Positions 45,346 through 53,867 of a stretch of DNA of 64,000 nucleotides are shown piece after piece. Within the stretch, counting starts at the first letter, position 1. Each line of letters opens with the position of its first letter. The DNA lies in NCBI RefSeq assembly GCF_947498805.1, contig NZ_CANMLT010000005.1:404396-468395 (forward strand), written 5' to 3'. Both the position numbers and the translations under genes were made by a program. Below the pieces are notes generated by a model that worked only from the letters and a program-made list of their open reading frames with translations, was not told where the DNA came from and made no database searches. This DNA comes from an uncultured Tenacibaculum sp. GTDB lineage: Bacteria; Bacteroidota; Bacteroidia; Flavobacteriales; Flavobacteriaceae.

Positions 45346-45353
45346 CAAATTTA
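45346..45353 (-). promoter_or_regulatory. possible -7 box of ugd
   Basis: TAAATTTG on the minus strand lies 15 bases before the ugd ATG and matches TAnnTTTG. No TTG is found at -33, so confidence is limited. Confidence 0.4.
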
Positions 45354-45361
45354 GTATTTAA

Positions 45362-46189
45362 TTATTTTGAAAGAGAAAACCTGTAGATAATTGTTCCTCT
45401 TTGTTTGGTTGGCGCATTGCCATCTGCATTCCACTTTGTTCTCAAAGCTGCCTGCTTAGCAGGTTCTAATAAACAAGGAGCAGTATTTGTAGATCCTTTT
45501 ACCCCAGGAGTTGCTTTAATCACTTTTCCATTTTGATCTACTTCTATACTAACTACTACAGTACCTTCTTCTTGGCAATCTGGTTTTTTTATAGGTTTAG
45601 ACAATGCTTTTCTTCCTGCTAAATTATAATTTCCTCCAGACCCACTACCAGAATTCCCGTAGTACTTATTAGAATTAGGGTCACCATTTTCATTACCTTT
45701 TACACCTGACTCATTATCATCTCCTTCTCCAGTATTTGCACCATCTTTAGAAGTACCATTTAACAAGCTATTTAAAGCGTCGGTGGTTTCTTTTGAAGGT
45801 TTTGGCTTCGGCTTTTCTTTTGGTTTTTCCTTTTTTGGTGTTTCTTTAACTTCTTTTTTTTTCTCTTTTGGTTTTTCTACAACTGGAACCTCTTCAGAAG
45901 TTTCATTTGTAATAACTTCTTCCTGAATAGTCTCTTCTGGAACATCTTCTACCTTTTCCTCAACTTCTTCAACAACCTCCTCTTGTTTTGGTACAGCTTG
46001 CGCTTTCGTTTTTTCTACTGGCTCTCCACTACCTACTTCTGAATTTCCTAAGTTAATTGCGAGTCCATATTCTATAGGAGGATCAAGATACTTCATTCCG
46101 TAATTAAATATCCCGAACAACAATAATATCAGAATAATAGCAGTAATGACTGCTGATTTACGTTTATGTTCAGTATCTAAAACTCTCAT
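45362..46189 (-). CDS. tonB: TonB-like energy transducer
   Basis: A 275-residue protein: one transmembrane helix (about 15-32), a long periplasmic Glu/Val- and then Lys/Pro-rich spacer (about 60-135, KPKEKPKPKPSK), a Gly/Asn-rich stretch, and a C-terminal TonB domain with GTVVVSIEVDQNGKVIKATPG. It transmits proton-motive energy from ExbB-ExbD to outer-membrane receptors. The order exbB-exbD-tonB with 1-base overlap and 1-base gap indicates one transcript. The domain order with CLLEPAKQAALRTKW is typical of the Bacteroidota energy transducers. Confidence 0.92.
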   Translation of the reverse strand: MRVLDTEHKRKSAVITAIILILLLFGIFNYGMKYLDPPIEYGLAINLGNSEVGSGEPVEKTKAQAVPKQEEVVEEVEEKVEDVPEETIQEEVITNETSEEVPVVEKPKEKKKEVKETPKKEKPKEKPKPKPSKETTDALNSLLNGTSKDGANTGEGDDNESGVKGNENGDPNSNKYYGNSGSGSGGNYNLAGRKALSKPIKKPDCQEEGTVVVSIEVDQNGKVIKATPGVKGSTNTAPCLLEPAKQAALRTKWNADGNAPTKQRGTIIYRFSLSK

Positions 46190-46190
46190 T

Positions 46191-46583
46191 TTATTTTCCT
46201 TTTACAGCTAAAATCATCTTCAACTTATTCTTATTAGCTATATCTATAACTCTCATTACATTCTTATAAGGCACATTTTGATCTCCTCTAATAACCACCG
46301 TTTTTTTCTTATCCGCCCCAACTCTTGACAACAATTCTCTTTCTAAGTTTCCTGAACTTATTTTTGTTTTATCAATATAAAACGAAGAGCTTTCAGTAAT
46401 GGTTACCGCTACAGAAGTTTGATTCTCGGTTTTCCCTCCTGCTTTAGGAAGTAAAACATCAATTGCACTTACCGTTACTAAGGTAGATGTTAGCATAAAA
46501 AATATCAATAACAAAAAAACAATATCTGTCATAGATGACATATTGAAATTTGGATCGACCTTATTTCTTCCTCTTAAATTCAT
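46191..46583 (-). CDS. exbD: ExbD/TolR-family biopolymer transport protein
   Basis: A 130-residue protein with one N-terminal transmembrane helix (about 15-40). The proton-path aspartate lies in SSMTDIVFLLLIFFMLTSTL. The periplasmic domain ends with MRVIDIANKNKLKMILAVKGK. Start overlaps the exbB stop by one base. It forms the motor of the TonB system with ExbB. Confidence 0.95.
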   Translation of the reverse strand: MNLRGRNKVDPNFNMSSMTDIVFLLLIFFMLTSTLVTVSAIDVLLPKAGGKTENQTSVAVTITESSSFYIDKTKISSGNLERELLSRVGADKKKTVVIRGDQNVPYKNVMRVIDIANKNKLKMILAVKGK

Positions 46584-47266
46584 TATACTGGTTCATTTAA
46601 TAAATCTAAAAACTCTACAGATTTTGCTTCCATTTGATACACCACCTTATCAGTTCTAACTACTAAATGGTTATATGTTATGTAAGCTATAATCCCCACG
46701 ATTAAACCTGCAACTGTTGTTGTCATTGCCGTATACAATCCATCAGAAAGCATTTTAATATCAATTTGCCCTCCTGAGTTTGCTATTTCATGAATTGCAA
46801 CAATCATTCCAATTACCGTACCCAAGAAACCAATCATTGGTGCTGCTCCTGCTATTGTTGCAAGTACAGATACATTTCTTTCTAATTGATAAACTTCTAA
46901 TTTTCCAGCATTTTCTATAGCCGTATTAATATCGTCTAAAGGTTTTCCAATTCGAGAAATCCCTTTTCCAATTAATCTAGCTGTTGGAGTATGTGTATTA
47001 TCACATAATGCCTTCGCGCTTTCTATCTTTCCATTTGTTACATGGTCTCTAATCTGATTCATAAAATTCTTATCAACTTTAGATGCAGCTTTTATCGCAA
47101 AAAAACGTTCAAAATAAATATACAATGCCACAGCTAAAAGCACAAATAACAAAGCTATAATGATTTGACCCCCTACGCCTCCATCCATAATTAATTTATA
47201 AATGGACAATGTCTTTTCTTCTGATACTTCGTCTGCCAATTGTTGAGCTTCTTGAAATAATAACAT
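46583..47266 (-). CDS. exbB: ExbB/TolQ/MotA-family proton channel
   Basis: A 227-residue inner-membrane protein with three hydrophobic segments (about 30-55, 130-155, 175-200). Family motif GAAPMIGFLGTVIGMIVAIHEIA and the C-terminal GLYTAMTTTVAGLIVGIIAYI are clear. First gene of the exbB-exbD-tonB run. Upstream lies the nhaD terminator; the nearest promoter-like box, TATACTTG at 47339-47346, has one mismatch and no good -33 element. Confidence 0.95.
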   Translation of the reverse strand: MLLFQEAQQLADEVSEEKTLSIYKLIMDGGVGGQIIIALLFVLLAVALYIYFERFFAIKAASKVDKNFMNQIRDHVTNGKIESAKALCDNTHTPTARLIGKGISRIGKPLDDINTAIENAGKLEVYQLERNVSVLATIAGAAPMIGFLGTVIGMIVAIHEIANSGGQIDIKMLSDGLYTAMTTTVAGLIVGIIAYITYNHLVVRTDKVVYQMEAKSVEFLDLLNEPV

Positions 47267-47340
47267 AAAATAACTATGAATTAGAGTTAATGTTTTAATT
47301 ACCTAACGGTTTGTTTTCTCTTAAATTGTTTTACAATACA

Positions 47341-47387
47341 AGTATAAAAAAGTCTTCCCCAATAATCACTATTGAGGAAGACTTTTT
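47341..47387 (-). terminator. Terminator of nhaD
   Basis: AAAAAGTCTTCC (47347-47358) pairs with GGAAGACTTTTT (47376-47387), with an extra CAATA/TATTG pairing in the loop. On the minus strand the stem runs into TTTTTTATA. It separates nhaD from exbB. Confidence 0.88.
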
Positions 47388-47409
47388 CTAATATATTTTT
47401 AATTACTTT

Positions 47410-48804
47410 TTAAAGTAGTGTTCTCATTACCATAAATGCTAACGACCCTACGACAAAACCAATTAATGCTAACCATGATATTTTCTTTAAATACCAGAAG
47501 AAATCAATCTTCTCCATTCCCATTGCTACAACTCCTGCAGCAGAACCAATAATTAACATTGATCCTCCTGTTCCTGCTGCAAATGCAATAAAGTGCCATA
47601 ACTCATTATCTAATGGCTCCGAGAACATTCCTAAAGATGCAGCAACTAACGGTACATTATCAATTACCGCTGAACCTACTCCTAATAACATTACCACTAA
47701 ATCAGAAACCTTAGTTCCTTCTAACTCAGTCCCCATTAATGGAATTGAATTCTTTAATGAATCAGCGAAATTAAATAGAATACCTAAAGATTCTAATGCA
47801 GCCACCGCCATTAAAATCCCTAAGAAGAATAAAATACTAGGCATTTCAATCTTAGATAAGGAATGGTGAACTGGACTATGATGTGCATGTGCATCTGATT
47901 CTTCACTATCAAAATCTGTTAAAGAGAATTTTGTCCTAGAATATATTTCTGCAAATGTAGCAACAACACCTAATGACAACATCATACCTACGTATGGTGG
48001 TAAATGTGTAACCGTTTTAAAAATTGGTACAAATACTATTGCTCCTAAACCTAAGTATAACATAGTTGCGCTATACTTATTTGGTTTACTATTTTCTTCT
48101 CTTTCTTCAACCTCAATATCTCCTTTGAAAGCAGGTAAAAAAGTTGCAATAAAAGAAGGAACAGCCATACATAATACCGATGGGATAAACAGGTATAAAA
48201 ACAACATTGGTGTTGTAACCTTCTTACCAATCCATAACATAGTTGTAGTAACATCTCCAATTGGAGACCAAGCCCCTCCAGCATTCGCAGCGATGATAAT
48301 TAATCCTGCAAACCAAATACGATCTTCTCTCCTCTTTACTATTTTTTGAAGAATCGAAATCAATACGATAGTTGCTGTTAAGTTGTCAATTATAGCAGAT
48401 AAAATAAAAGCTAAAATCGAAAATAACCATAAGATTTTTTTCTTACTCTTAGTCTTCACATATCCTTTAATGGTAGAAAACCCATCAAAATAATCTATAA
48501 TTTCTACAATGGTCATTGCACCTAAAAGGAATACTAAAATTTCTGCTGTTTTACCTAAATGGTGCAACAACGTTTCTTCCATTAAATGCATTTTGTCTTC
48601 ATGAGCCAATGCTGGAAAACCTTCTACTAAAGCATGTTTTCCTGAGTCAAACCAATTTGAAAAACCATCTACTCCTAATGCTACCATTGCCCAACACAAT
48701 GCCATCATTACTAATGCAGGTATTAATTTATCTATTTTTAAATTGTGTTCTAAGGTAATCCCCAGATACCCTAAAACGAAAATTAAAATAATCGCTAATT
48801 CCAT
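47410..48804 (-). CDS. nhaD: Sodium:proton antiporter NhaD
   Basis: A 464-residue membrane protein with about 12 transmembrane segments of the ion transporter (ArsB/NhaD) superfamily. Conserved charged residues lie within the membrane stretches: FILSAIIDNLTATIVLISIL, IIAANAGGAWSPIGDVTTTMLW and VGSAVIDNVPLVAASLG. NhaD expels sodium at alkaline pH, which fits a marine organism. It starts 4 bases after the dehydrogenase gene's stop, so the two share a transcript. A His-rich loop (DAHAHHSPVHHS, about 305-316) connects the halves. Confidence 0.93.
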   Translation of the reverse strand: MELAIILIFVLGYLGITLEHNLKIDKLIPALVMMALCWAMVALGVDGFSNWFDSGKHALVEGFPALAHEDKMHLMEETLLHHLGKTAEILVFLLGAMTIVEIIDYFDGFSTIKGYVKTKSKKKILWLFSILAFILSAIIDNLTATIVLISILQKIVKRREDRIWFAGLIIIAANAGGAWSPIGDVTTTMLWIGKKVTTPMLFLYLFIPSVLCMAVPSFIATFLPAFKGDIEVEEREENSKPNKYSATMLYLGLGAIVFVPIFKTVTHLPPYVGMMLSLGVVATFAEIYSRTKFSLTDFDSEESDAHAHHSPVHHSLSKIEMPSILFFLGILMAVAALESLGILFNFADSLKNSIPLMGTELEGTKVSDLVVMLLGVGSAVIDNVPLVAASLGMFSEPLDNELWHFIAFAAGTGGSMLIIGSAAGVVAMGMEKIDFFWYLKKISWLALIGFVVGSLAFMVMRTLL

Positions 48805-48808
48805 ATAT

Positions 48809-50035
48809 TTATATTAATTCTTTTAATGCTATTTCAAAAGCAGTTTCACTTATTCTAGTCTTAGATGCACTCTTTGCAAAAGTTCTTTGCAACGCTTTTC
48901 TTATAATATTTGAAGTATCTTCAAAGATAGCCTCATCCGTCATTTCTACACGGCGTTCCATAAAGTACGCAAATACTCTAGCCATACCACAGTTAGAGAT
49001 AAAATCAGGAATTAAACTCACTTTTTTATCGGTATCTTCCATGATAGGACCAAAGAAAATTTCTTTATCAGCAAAAGGCACATTTGCTCCACAAGAAATT
49101 ACTTCTAACCCTGAGTTAATCATTTGATTAATTTGTTCTTGAGTTACTAACCTTGACGCCGCACAAGGAGCAAAAACTTCGCAAGGCAACTTCCAAATTC
49201 GTTCATTCATTTCTTCAAATGGAACCATATATTCAGAAACTAAGGTATTTCCGTCTTTGTTTAAGAACATTTCTTTAATTTCCTCAAAAGAAAATCCTTC
49301 CTCTTTAATAACACCACCTACGCGGTCAATAATTCCAACTACTTTCGCTCCCATTTGAGCTAAGTAATATGCTGCAGCAGATCCTACATTTCCAAAACCT
49401 TGAACTACCGCTCTCTTTCCTACAACACTACCTCCATAGATATCATAATAATGACGAACAGCTTCTGCCACACCATAACCAGTAATCATATCTGCCACAG
49501 TATATTTTCTTAATATACTAGGCGACAAGTTTTCATCTTCTAAAACTTTAATTACTCCATGACGTAACTGACCAATGCGGTTAATCTTATCTGCTTCCGT
49601 TGGTTTAAAATGCCCATTAAAAACTCCTTCCTGTGGATGCCAAACACCACTATCTTCAGTAATTGGAATTACTTCATGAATTTCATCAACATTTAAATCT
49701 CCTCCAGTACCATAATAATTCTTTAATAATGGAGCAACTGCTTTATACCAACGCTCTAATACTCCTTTTTTTCTAGGATCTCTTGGGTCAAAATTAATTC
49801 CAGACTTAGCTCCTCCAATTGCAGGACCAGAAACTGTAAATTTAACCTCCATAGTTTTTGCTAAGGACATAACTTCATATTTATCTAATCCTTTGCGCAT
49901 TCTCGTACCACCACCAGCAGCTCCTCCTCTTAAGGAGTTTATAACGGTCCATCCTTCTGCCTCTGTTTCAGGATCTTTCCAATTAAACACTATTTCTGGT
50001 TGCTTTTCTTCGTATTGTTTTAATAATTCTTTCAT
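48809..50035 (-). CDS. Glu/Leu/Phe/Val-family dehydrogenase (NAD(P)-dependent)
   Basis: A 408-residue enzyme from the ATG at 50035 (MKELLKQYEEKQPEIVFNWK); the ATG at 50059 would add eight residues that look non-conserved. Motifs: the Gly-rich SLRGGAAGGGTRMRKGLDKYE, the substrate lysine region GPAIGGAKSGINFDPRDP, and the nucleotide-binding VVQGFGNVGSAAAYYLAQMGA. It interconverts a 2-oxo acid and an amino acid with ammonium. Whether the substrate is glutamate or a branched or aromatic amino acid cannot be decided by eye; the sequence looks slightly different from classical GdhA. Cotranscribed with nhaD. Confidence 0.9.
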   Translation of the reverse strand: MKELLKQYEEKQPEIVFNWKDPETEAEGWTVINSLRGGAAGGGTRMRKGLDKYEVMSLAKTMEVKFTVSGPAIGGAKSGINFDPRDPRKKGVLERWYKAVAPLLKNYYGTGGDLNVDEIHEVIPITEDSGVWHPQEGVFNGHFKPTEADKINRIGQLRHGVIKVLEDENLSPSILRKYTVADMITGYGVAEAVRHYYDIYGGSVVGKRAVVQGFGNVGSAAAYYLAQMGAKVVGIIDRVGGVIKEEGFSFEEIKEMFLNKDGNTLVSEYMVPFEEMNERIWKLPCEVFAPCAASRLVTQEQINQMINSGLEVISCGANVPFADKEIFFGPIMEDTDKKVSLIPDFISNCGMARVFAYFMERRVEMTDEAIFEDTSNIIRKALQRTFAKSASKTRISETAFEIALKELI

Positions 50036-50169
50036 TGTTAATTTAAATGGGTAATTCAACTTTAATTAATTTCTTTTTCATTTTCTAATCTTCAGATTTT
50101 AATATTCTTCCCAAAGGGAAGCTAAAGTTGACTCATTTTGCGTAGATTTTAGTTGTTTTGTAATCCGAA

Positions 50170-50200
50170 CAAATTTACCATAAAAAAATCAGTACTCAAA
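50170..50200 (-). promoter_or_regulatory. Promoter of the dehydrogenase-nhaD operon
   Basis: On the minus strand TTTG (50197-50200) and TAAATTTG (50170-50177) are 19 bases apart, a very good consensus match. The expected start near 50163 gives a leader of about 130 bases before the ATG at 50035, longer than usual in this window. Confidence 0.72.
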
Positions 50201-50210
50201 TAGTTTAATT

Positions 50211-51275
50211 TTATTTCTCTGGAATAAAAATTACACCCGATGAATGATCTTCTTTCGCCCCTGTTACAGACTTTAGGCAATTTACTTCATTCTTTAATTT
50301 TAGCACCCCTAAAAATGCAAAAATTAACGCTTCTTTGTAGTTTATAAGCATATTAGTAGGAGTAACTACTCTTTTTTCTGATAATATTTCTATCCTTTTT
50401 AATAAAAACTTGTTAAAAGCTCCACCACCAGTAACCAAAATTAACGAATCAACCAATAGTATATTATGTATCTGAATAGCTATATGCTCTACAAATGTTC
50501 TTAAAATTATTGGCACATCAGATTCCATCTCATCAATTAAAGGAAATATTGACGACTGAACCCATTCTAATCCTAAAGATTTTGGATATTTCTTTTCATA
50601 AAAATCTAAACCATTCAAACGTTCTAGTAGCTCATAATTTATATTTCCTTTAGCGGCTATCTTTCCTTCATCATCATACTCTAAGTTTAATTTTCTACAA
50701 TAATGGTTCATTACAATGTTCACAGGACATACGTCAAAAGCAACCCTTTGATTATTCTCCTCAAAAGAAATATTTGCAAAACCTCCCAAGTTTATACAAT
50801 AACCGTAATTTGAAAATAATAATTGATCTCCAATAGGAACTAAAGGAGCTCCCTGACCTCCAAATTTGACATCCTGCGTTCTAAAATCACAAACCACCCT
50901 TTGCTTAGTTATATTGGCAATCTTTTGTCCGCTTCCAATTTGTAGTGTAATTCCTTTATCTGGCTGATGAAAAACAGTATGACCATGAGAAGCGATAAAA
51001 TCAATTCTTTCAATTGAAAAGTTTTCAATAAAACTTAAAATCTCTTCTCCTAGTAATTTTCCATATTCAATATCTAAAATACTCAATTCTTCTTTAGAAA
51101 AATTAATAGCATTTCTTAAATCTGTCTTCCATTTATTACTATAAGGAATCGTTATAGCTTCAATAATAGCAAAGTCTACATAATTATTAGAGTTAATTCG
51201 AACATAGGCAACATCTAATCCATCTAATGAAGTTCCAGACATAACTCCCAAACAAAAAATATCTTTATTTTGCAT
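50211..51275 (-). CDS. anmK: Anhydro-N-acetylmuramic acid kinase
   Basis: Phosphorylates and opens 1,6-anhydro-MurNAc released from peptidoglycan turnover. N-terminal LGVMSGTSLDGLDVAYV (ATP-binding), FRTQDVKFGGQGAPLVPIGD and LVTGGGAFNKFLLKRIE are the family blocks. Length 354 residues is normal. Single gene between the dehydrogenase promoter and the divergent acyl-CoA dehydrogenase gene; a near-consensus box TAGACTTG upstream (about 51288-51295) may be its promoter. Confidence 0.95.
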   Translation of the reverse strand: MQNKDIFCLGVMSGTSLDGLDVAYVRINSNNYVDFAIIEAITIPYSNKWKTDLRNAINFSKEELSILDIEYGKLLGEEILSFIENFSIERIDFIASHGHTVFHQPDKGITLQIGSGQKIANITKQRVVCDFRTQDVKFGGQGAPLVPIGDQLLFSNYGYCINLGGFANISFEENNQRVAFDVCPVNIVMNHYCRKLNLEYDDEGKIAAKGNINYELLERLNGLDFYEKKYPKSLGLEWVQSSIFPLIDEMESDVPIILRTFVEHIAIQIHNILLVDSLILVTGGGAFNKFLLKRIEILSEKRVVTPTNMLINYKEALIFAFLGVLKLKNEVNCLKSVTGAKEDHSSGVIFIPEK

Positions 51276-51296
51276 CTGGTAAAAATAACAAGTCTA

Positions 51297-51327
51297 TTGA
51301 AAAATTCATATTAAAAAAGTATCTTTG
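51297..51327 (+). promoter_or_regulatory. Promoter of the acyl-CoA dehydrogenase gene
   Basis: TTG (51297-51299) and TATCTTTG (51320-51327) are 20 bases apart. The expected start near 51334 shows that the reading frame's first ATG (51325) cannot be used and that ATG 51364 is the true start. Confidence 0.72.
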
Positions 51328-51363
51328 AGCTCATTTTTTACGAATTTAACAAAAACACATATA

Positions 51364-52506
51364 ATGGATTTTAATCTTACAGAAGAGCACCTAATGATTC
51401 GTGATGCTGCTCGTGATTTTGCACAAACCGAATTATTGCCTGGAGTTATAGAAAGAGACGAGAAACAAGAGTTCCCTCAGGAACTAGTTCGCAAAATGGG
51501 TGAATTAGGATTTATGGGAATAATGGTAGATCCAAAATATGGAGGAAGTGGAATGGACTCTGTTTCTTATGTGTTGATCATGGAAGAGCTTTCTAAGATT
51601 GATGCTTCAGCTTCAGTAATGGTTTCTGTAAACAACTCATTAGTATGTTATGGTCTAGAAGCATATGGAACTGAAGAGCAAAAGCAAAAGTATTTAACAA
51701 AATTAGCTACTGGTGAAGTAATTGGAGCTTTTTGTTTAAGTGAGCCAGAAGCTGGATCAGATGCTACTTCACAAGCTACTACTGCAATAGACAAAGGAGA
51801 TCACTATTTATTAAACGGAACTAAAAACTGGATTACTAATGGTGGACGTTCTGATGTTTACTTAGTAATTGCACAAACCGACAGAGAAAAAGGACATAAA
51901 GGAATTAATGCTTTTATCGTTGAAAAAGGTATGGAAGGATTCCACATTGGACCAAAAGAAGATAAATTAGGTATTCGTGGTTCTGACACTCATACATTAC
52001 AATTCAATGATGTAAAAGTTCCAAAAGAAAACAGAATTGGAGAAGACGGATTCGGATTCAAGTTTGCCATGAAAACTTTATCAGGAGGTCGTATTGGTAT
52101 TGCTGCACAAGCTTTAGGAATTGCTTCTGGAGCTTACGAATTAGCTTTAAAATATTCTAAAGAACGTAAAGCTTTCGGAACAGAGATTTGTAATCATCAA
52201 GCAATTGCATTCAAACTTGCTGATATGTATACAGAAATTACTGCTGCTCGTCATTTAGTAATGGCTGCTGCATGTAAGAAAGATGCCGGTGAGAATTATG
52301 ATCGCGAAGGAGCAATGGCAAAGTTATATGCTTCTAAAGTTGCAATGGAACATACTGTTGAAGCTGTACAAATTCACGGAGGTAATGGATTTGTAAAAGA
52401 ATATCATGTTGAACGTTTAATGCGTGATGCAAAAATTACTCAGATTTATGAAGGAACTTCTGAAATTCAAAAAATAGTAATTTCAAGAAGTTTAATTCGA
52501 GAATAA
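51364..52506 (+). CDS. Acyl-CoA dehydrogenase
   Basis: FAD enzyme that introduces a 2,3-double bond into acyl-CoA. 380 residues from the ATG at 51364 (MDFNLTEEHLMIRDAARDFA). Signatures: GAFCLSEPEAGSDATSQATTA for FAD and substrate, then WITNGG. The C-terminal block VQIHGGNGFVKEYHVERLMRD is followed by AKITQIYEGTSEIQ with the catalytic glutamate in YEG. The pattern suits short/branched-chain acyl-CoA dehydrogenases (butyryl- or isobutyryl-type), but chain length cannot be set by eye. Single gene with promoter and terminator. Confidence 0.95.
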   Translation: MDFNLTEEHLMIRDAARDFAQTELLPGVIERDEKQEFPQELVRKMGELGFMGIMVDPKYGGSGMDSVSYVLIMEELSKIDASASVMVSVNNSLVCYGLEAYGTEEQKQKYLTKLATGEVIGAFCLSEPEAGSDATSQATTAIDKGDHYLLNGTKNWITNGGRSDVYLVIAQTDREKGHKGINAFIVEKGMEGFHIGPKEDKLGIRGSDTHTLQFNDVKVPKENRIGEDGFGFKFAMKTLSGGRIGIAAQALGIASGAYELALKYSKERKAFGTEICNHQAIAFKLADMYTEITAARHLVMAAACKKDAGENYDREGAMAKLYASKVAMEHTVEAVQIHGGNGFVKEYHVERLMRDAKITQIYEGTSEIQKIVISRSLIRE

Positions 52507-52530
52507 ACAACTATTTTCATAGAATTATAT

Positions 52531-52558
52531 AAGGTTCACTTAAAAAGTGAACCTTTTT
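52531..52558 (+). terminator. Terminator of the acyl-CoA dehydrogenase gene
   Basis: AAGGTTCACTT (52531-52541) pairs with AAGTGAACCTT (52545-52555), loop AAA, followed by a T-rich tract. Confidence 0.92.
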
Positions 52559-52563
52559 CTTTT

Positions 52564-52626
52564 GGGCGTATCCACTTTGTGGTCGGGCTATACGCGTTAC
52601 ATGGTAACTAGCTTCTATCCCTTACG
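52564..52626 (-). repeat. Folded repeat-like element overlapping the 3' end of truA
   Basis: On the plus strand GCGTAT (52566-52571) pairs with ATACGC (52590-52595) around an inner CCAC-TTT-GTGG hairpin, and GTTAC-ATG-GTAAC (52596-52608) forms a second hairpin. The element begins GGGCG and ends TATCCCTTACGC. From memory, similar GGGCG...CCCTTACGC elements recur between genes in Flavobacteriia. Its G+C content is clearly above its surroundings. The last codons and the stop of truA lie inside it. Confidence 0.6.
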
Positions 52627-53415
52627 CAAATCGTTTTCAAAATTAATCTTATGTAAATGTAATCCAGATGCAGGTGCGACAACCTTATCCATTTCAATAG
52701 TATTTCCTTTTTCTAAACTCTTTTGTATAAATTCTAAATCATAAACTCCACTTCCTACTCTTTCCAAGGCTCCCATAATTAAACGAATTTGATTCCTCAT
52801 AAAACCACTACCCTTTACAACCAACACATAGCTTACTTTAGGGAAAAAAGAAGCCGTAAGCTCAGTATTTTTAATTATTTCACATGAATTAATTGTTCGA
52901 ATAACTTTAGTTGCTTCATTGGGTCTTTTACAATAGTTTGTAAAATCATGTTCTCCCTCAAAAAGCTTCGCTGCTAATTGCATTTTTTCTATATCCAAGT
53001 TATTTAAATAACCCACCAAAAAAGGAGCACTATAAGGATGATTTTTTTCTCCATGAGAGAAATAATAACGATATTCTTTCTCTTTAGGGTGTTGAATAAT
53101 ATTAAAATTAGCATCTTCTACTTTTTCTATAGATACTGCTTTAACATCTGCAGGAGAATTTAAATTAAACAACTCAATAAAATCATTTAAATCAAGTGTA
53201 TCATCTAAAAATAACTGAAAGGCAAAATCAGTAGAAGACACTTTTGCATCTGTTCTACCTACACCAATGGTTTTAAAACGAATACCTTTATATATAAACT
53301 TAATCGTTTTATCTACAAACAAATGAATCGTTTTTAAGTTAGGTTGTTTTTGCCAACCATGAACTCTAAATCCTAAATACTGTAATCTAATTAAATAAGA
53401 ATGCCTATAATTCAT
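52615..53415 (-). CDS. truA: tRNA pseudouridine(38-40) synthase
   Basis: Forms pseudouridine in the anticodon arm. The catalytic Asp56 lies in GVGRTDAKVSS (the usual form is GRTDAGVHA). Further blocks: LQYLGFRVHGWQKQP, EKEYRYYFSHG and KGSGFMRNQIRLIMGALERVG. Length 266 residues is normal. The final residues (DLRKG) and the stop are encoded by a structured repeat-like element, so the native C-terminus may have been replaced. A TAGATTTG box 4 bases before the ATG is too close to be a normal promoter. Confidence 0.94.
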   Translation of the reverse strand: MNYRHSYLIRLQYLGFRVHGWQKQPNLKTIHLFVDKTIKFIYKGIRFKTIGVGRTDAKVSSTDFAFQLFLDDTLDLNDFIELFNLNSPADVKAVSIEKVEDANFNIIQHPKEKEYRYYFSHGEKNHPYSAPFLVGYLNNLDIEKMQLAAKLFEGEHDFTNYCKRPNEATKVIRTINSCEIIKNTELTASFFPKVSYVLVVKGSGFMRNQIRLIMGALERVGSGVYDLEFIQKSLEKGNTIEMDKVVAPASGLHLHKINFENDLRKG

Positions 53416-53867
53416 GCTCCAAATCTACAACCATTTTCAATTTTATCCTTATTTTGAATCACTTTAAATAAATTATTGATAATTCAATAAAAACAAACTT
53501 TCAATAAAAATAAATCAATGAAATTGTAATTTTCATTAAAATTACACATCTAAAAAACAATTTTTTATTAAAAAATTGCATTTTTATCAAATCCTCGTTT
53601 TTTACAGTTTTATTTGAATACTTCTCATTTTACATATAGTTAAGTTTCCTCATTTTATCATATTAAAATTTTTACCCCCATTTTTTTATCACCCTAACCC
53701 CTCACGAAAACGTTTTCAGCCACTAACAAGCTACATATCATTTGTTTATATCTTCAGAAATCCCAAAATTAGTACCTCATTTAATCAAGAAATTCAAATA
53801 ATAACAGTCCCAAAACAACAAAAAAAGGTTATCGACTATTTACTCTTTTGAACAAAAAACACCTATT
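53416..53867. other. 452-base intergenic region between truA and amtB
   Basis: Divergent, very AT-rich spacer, the longest gene-free stretch of the window. I found no exact TAnnTTTG box in the amtB direction (TATCATTTG near 53736 and CTCTTTTG near 53841 are off by one or more positions), no sigma-54 -24/-12 element and no RNA gene. The one clear structure is the perfect 12-bp palindrome GAAAACGTTTTC (53706-53717), which has the form of a LacI-type operator. Confidence 0.6.

Noticed and set aside
47339..47346. TATACTTG as promoter of exbB
   Set aside because: One mismatch to TAnnTTTG, only 13 bases to the nearest TTG, which lies in the nhaD terminator loop.
48051..48284. Leu-rich 77-codon frame on the minus strand inside nhaD
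   Set aside because: Same strand, other frame of a hydrophobic membrane-protein gene; composition explains it.
53420..53427. TAGATTTG on the minus strand before truA as a promoter
   Set aside because: It ends 4 bases before the ATG, so transcription would begin at or inside the start codon, and there is no -33 element.
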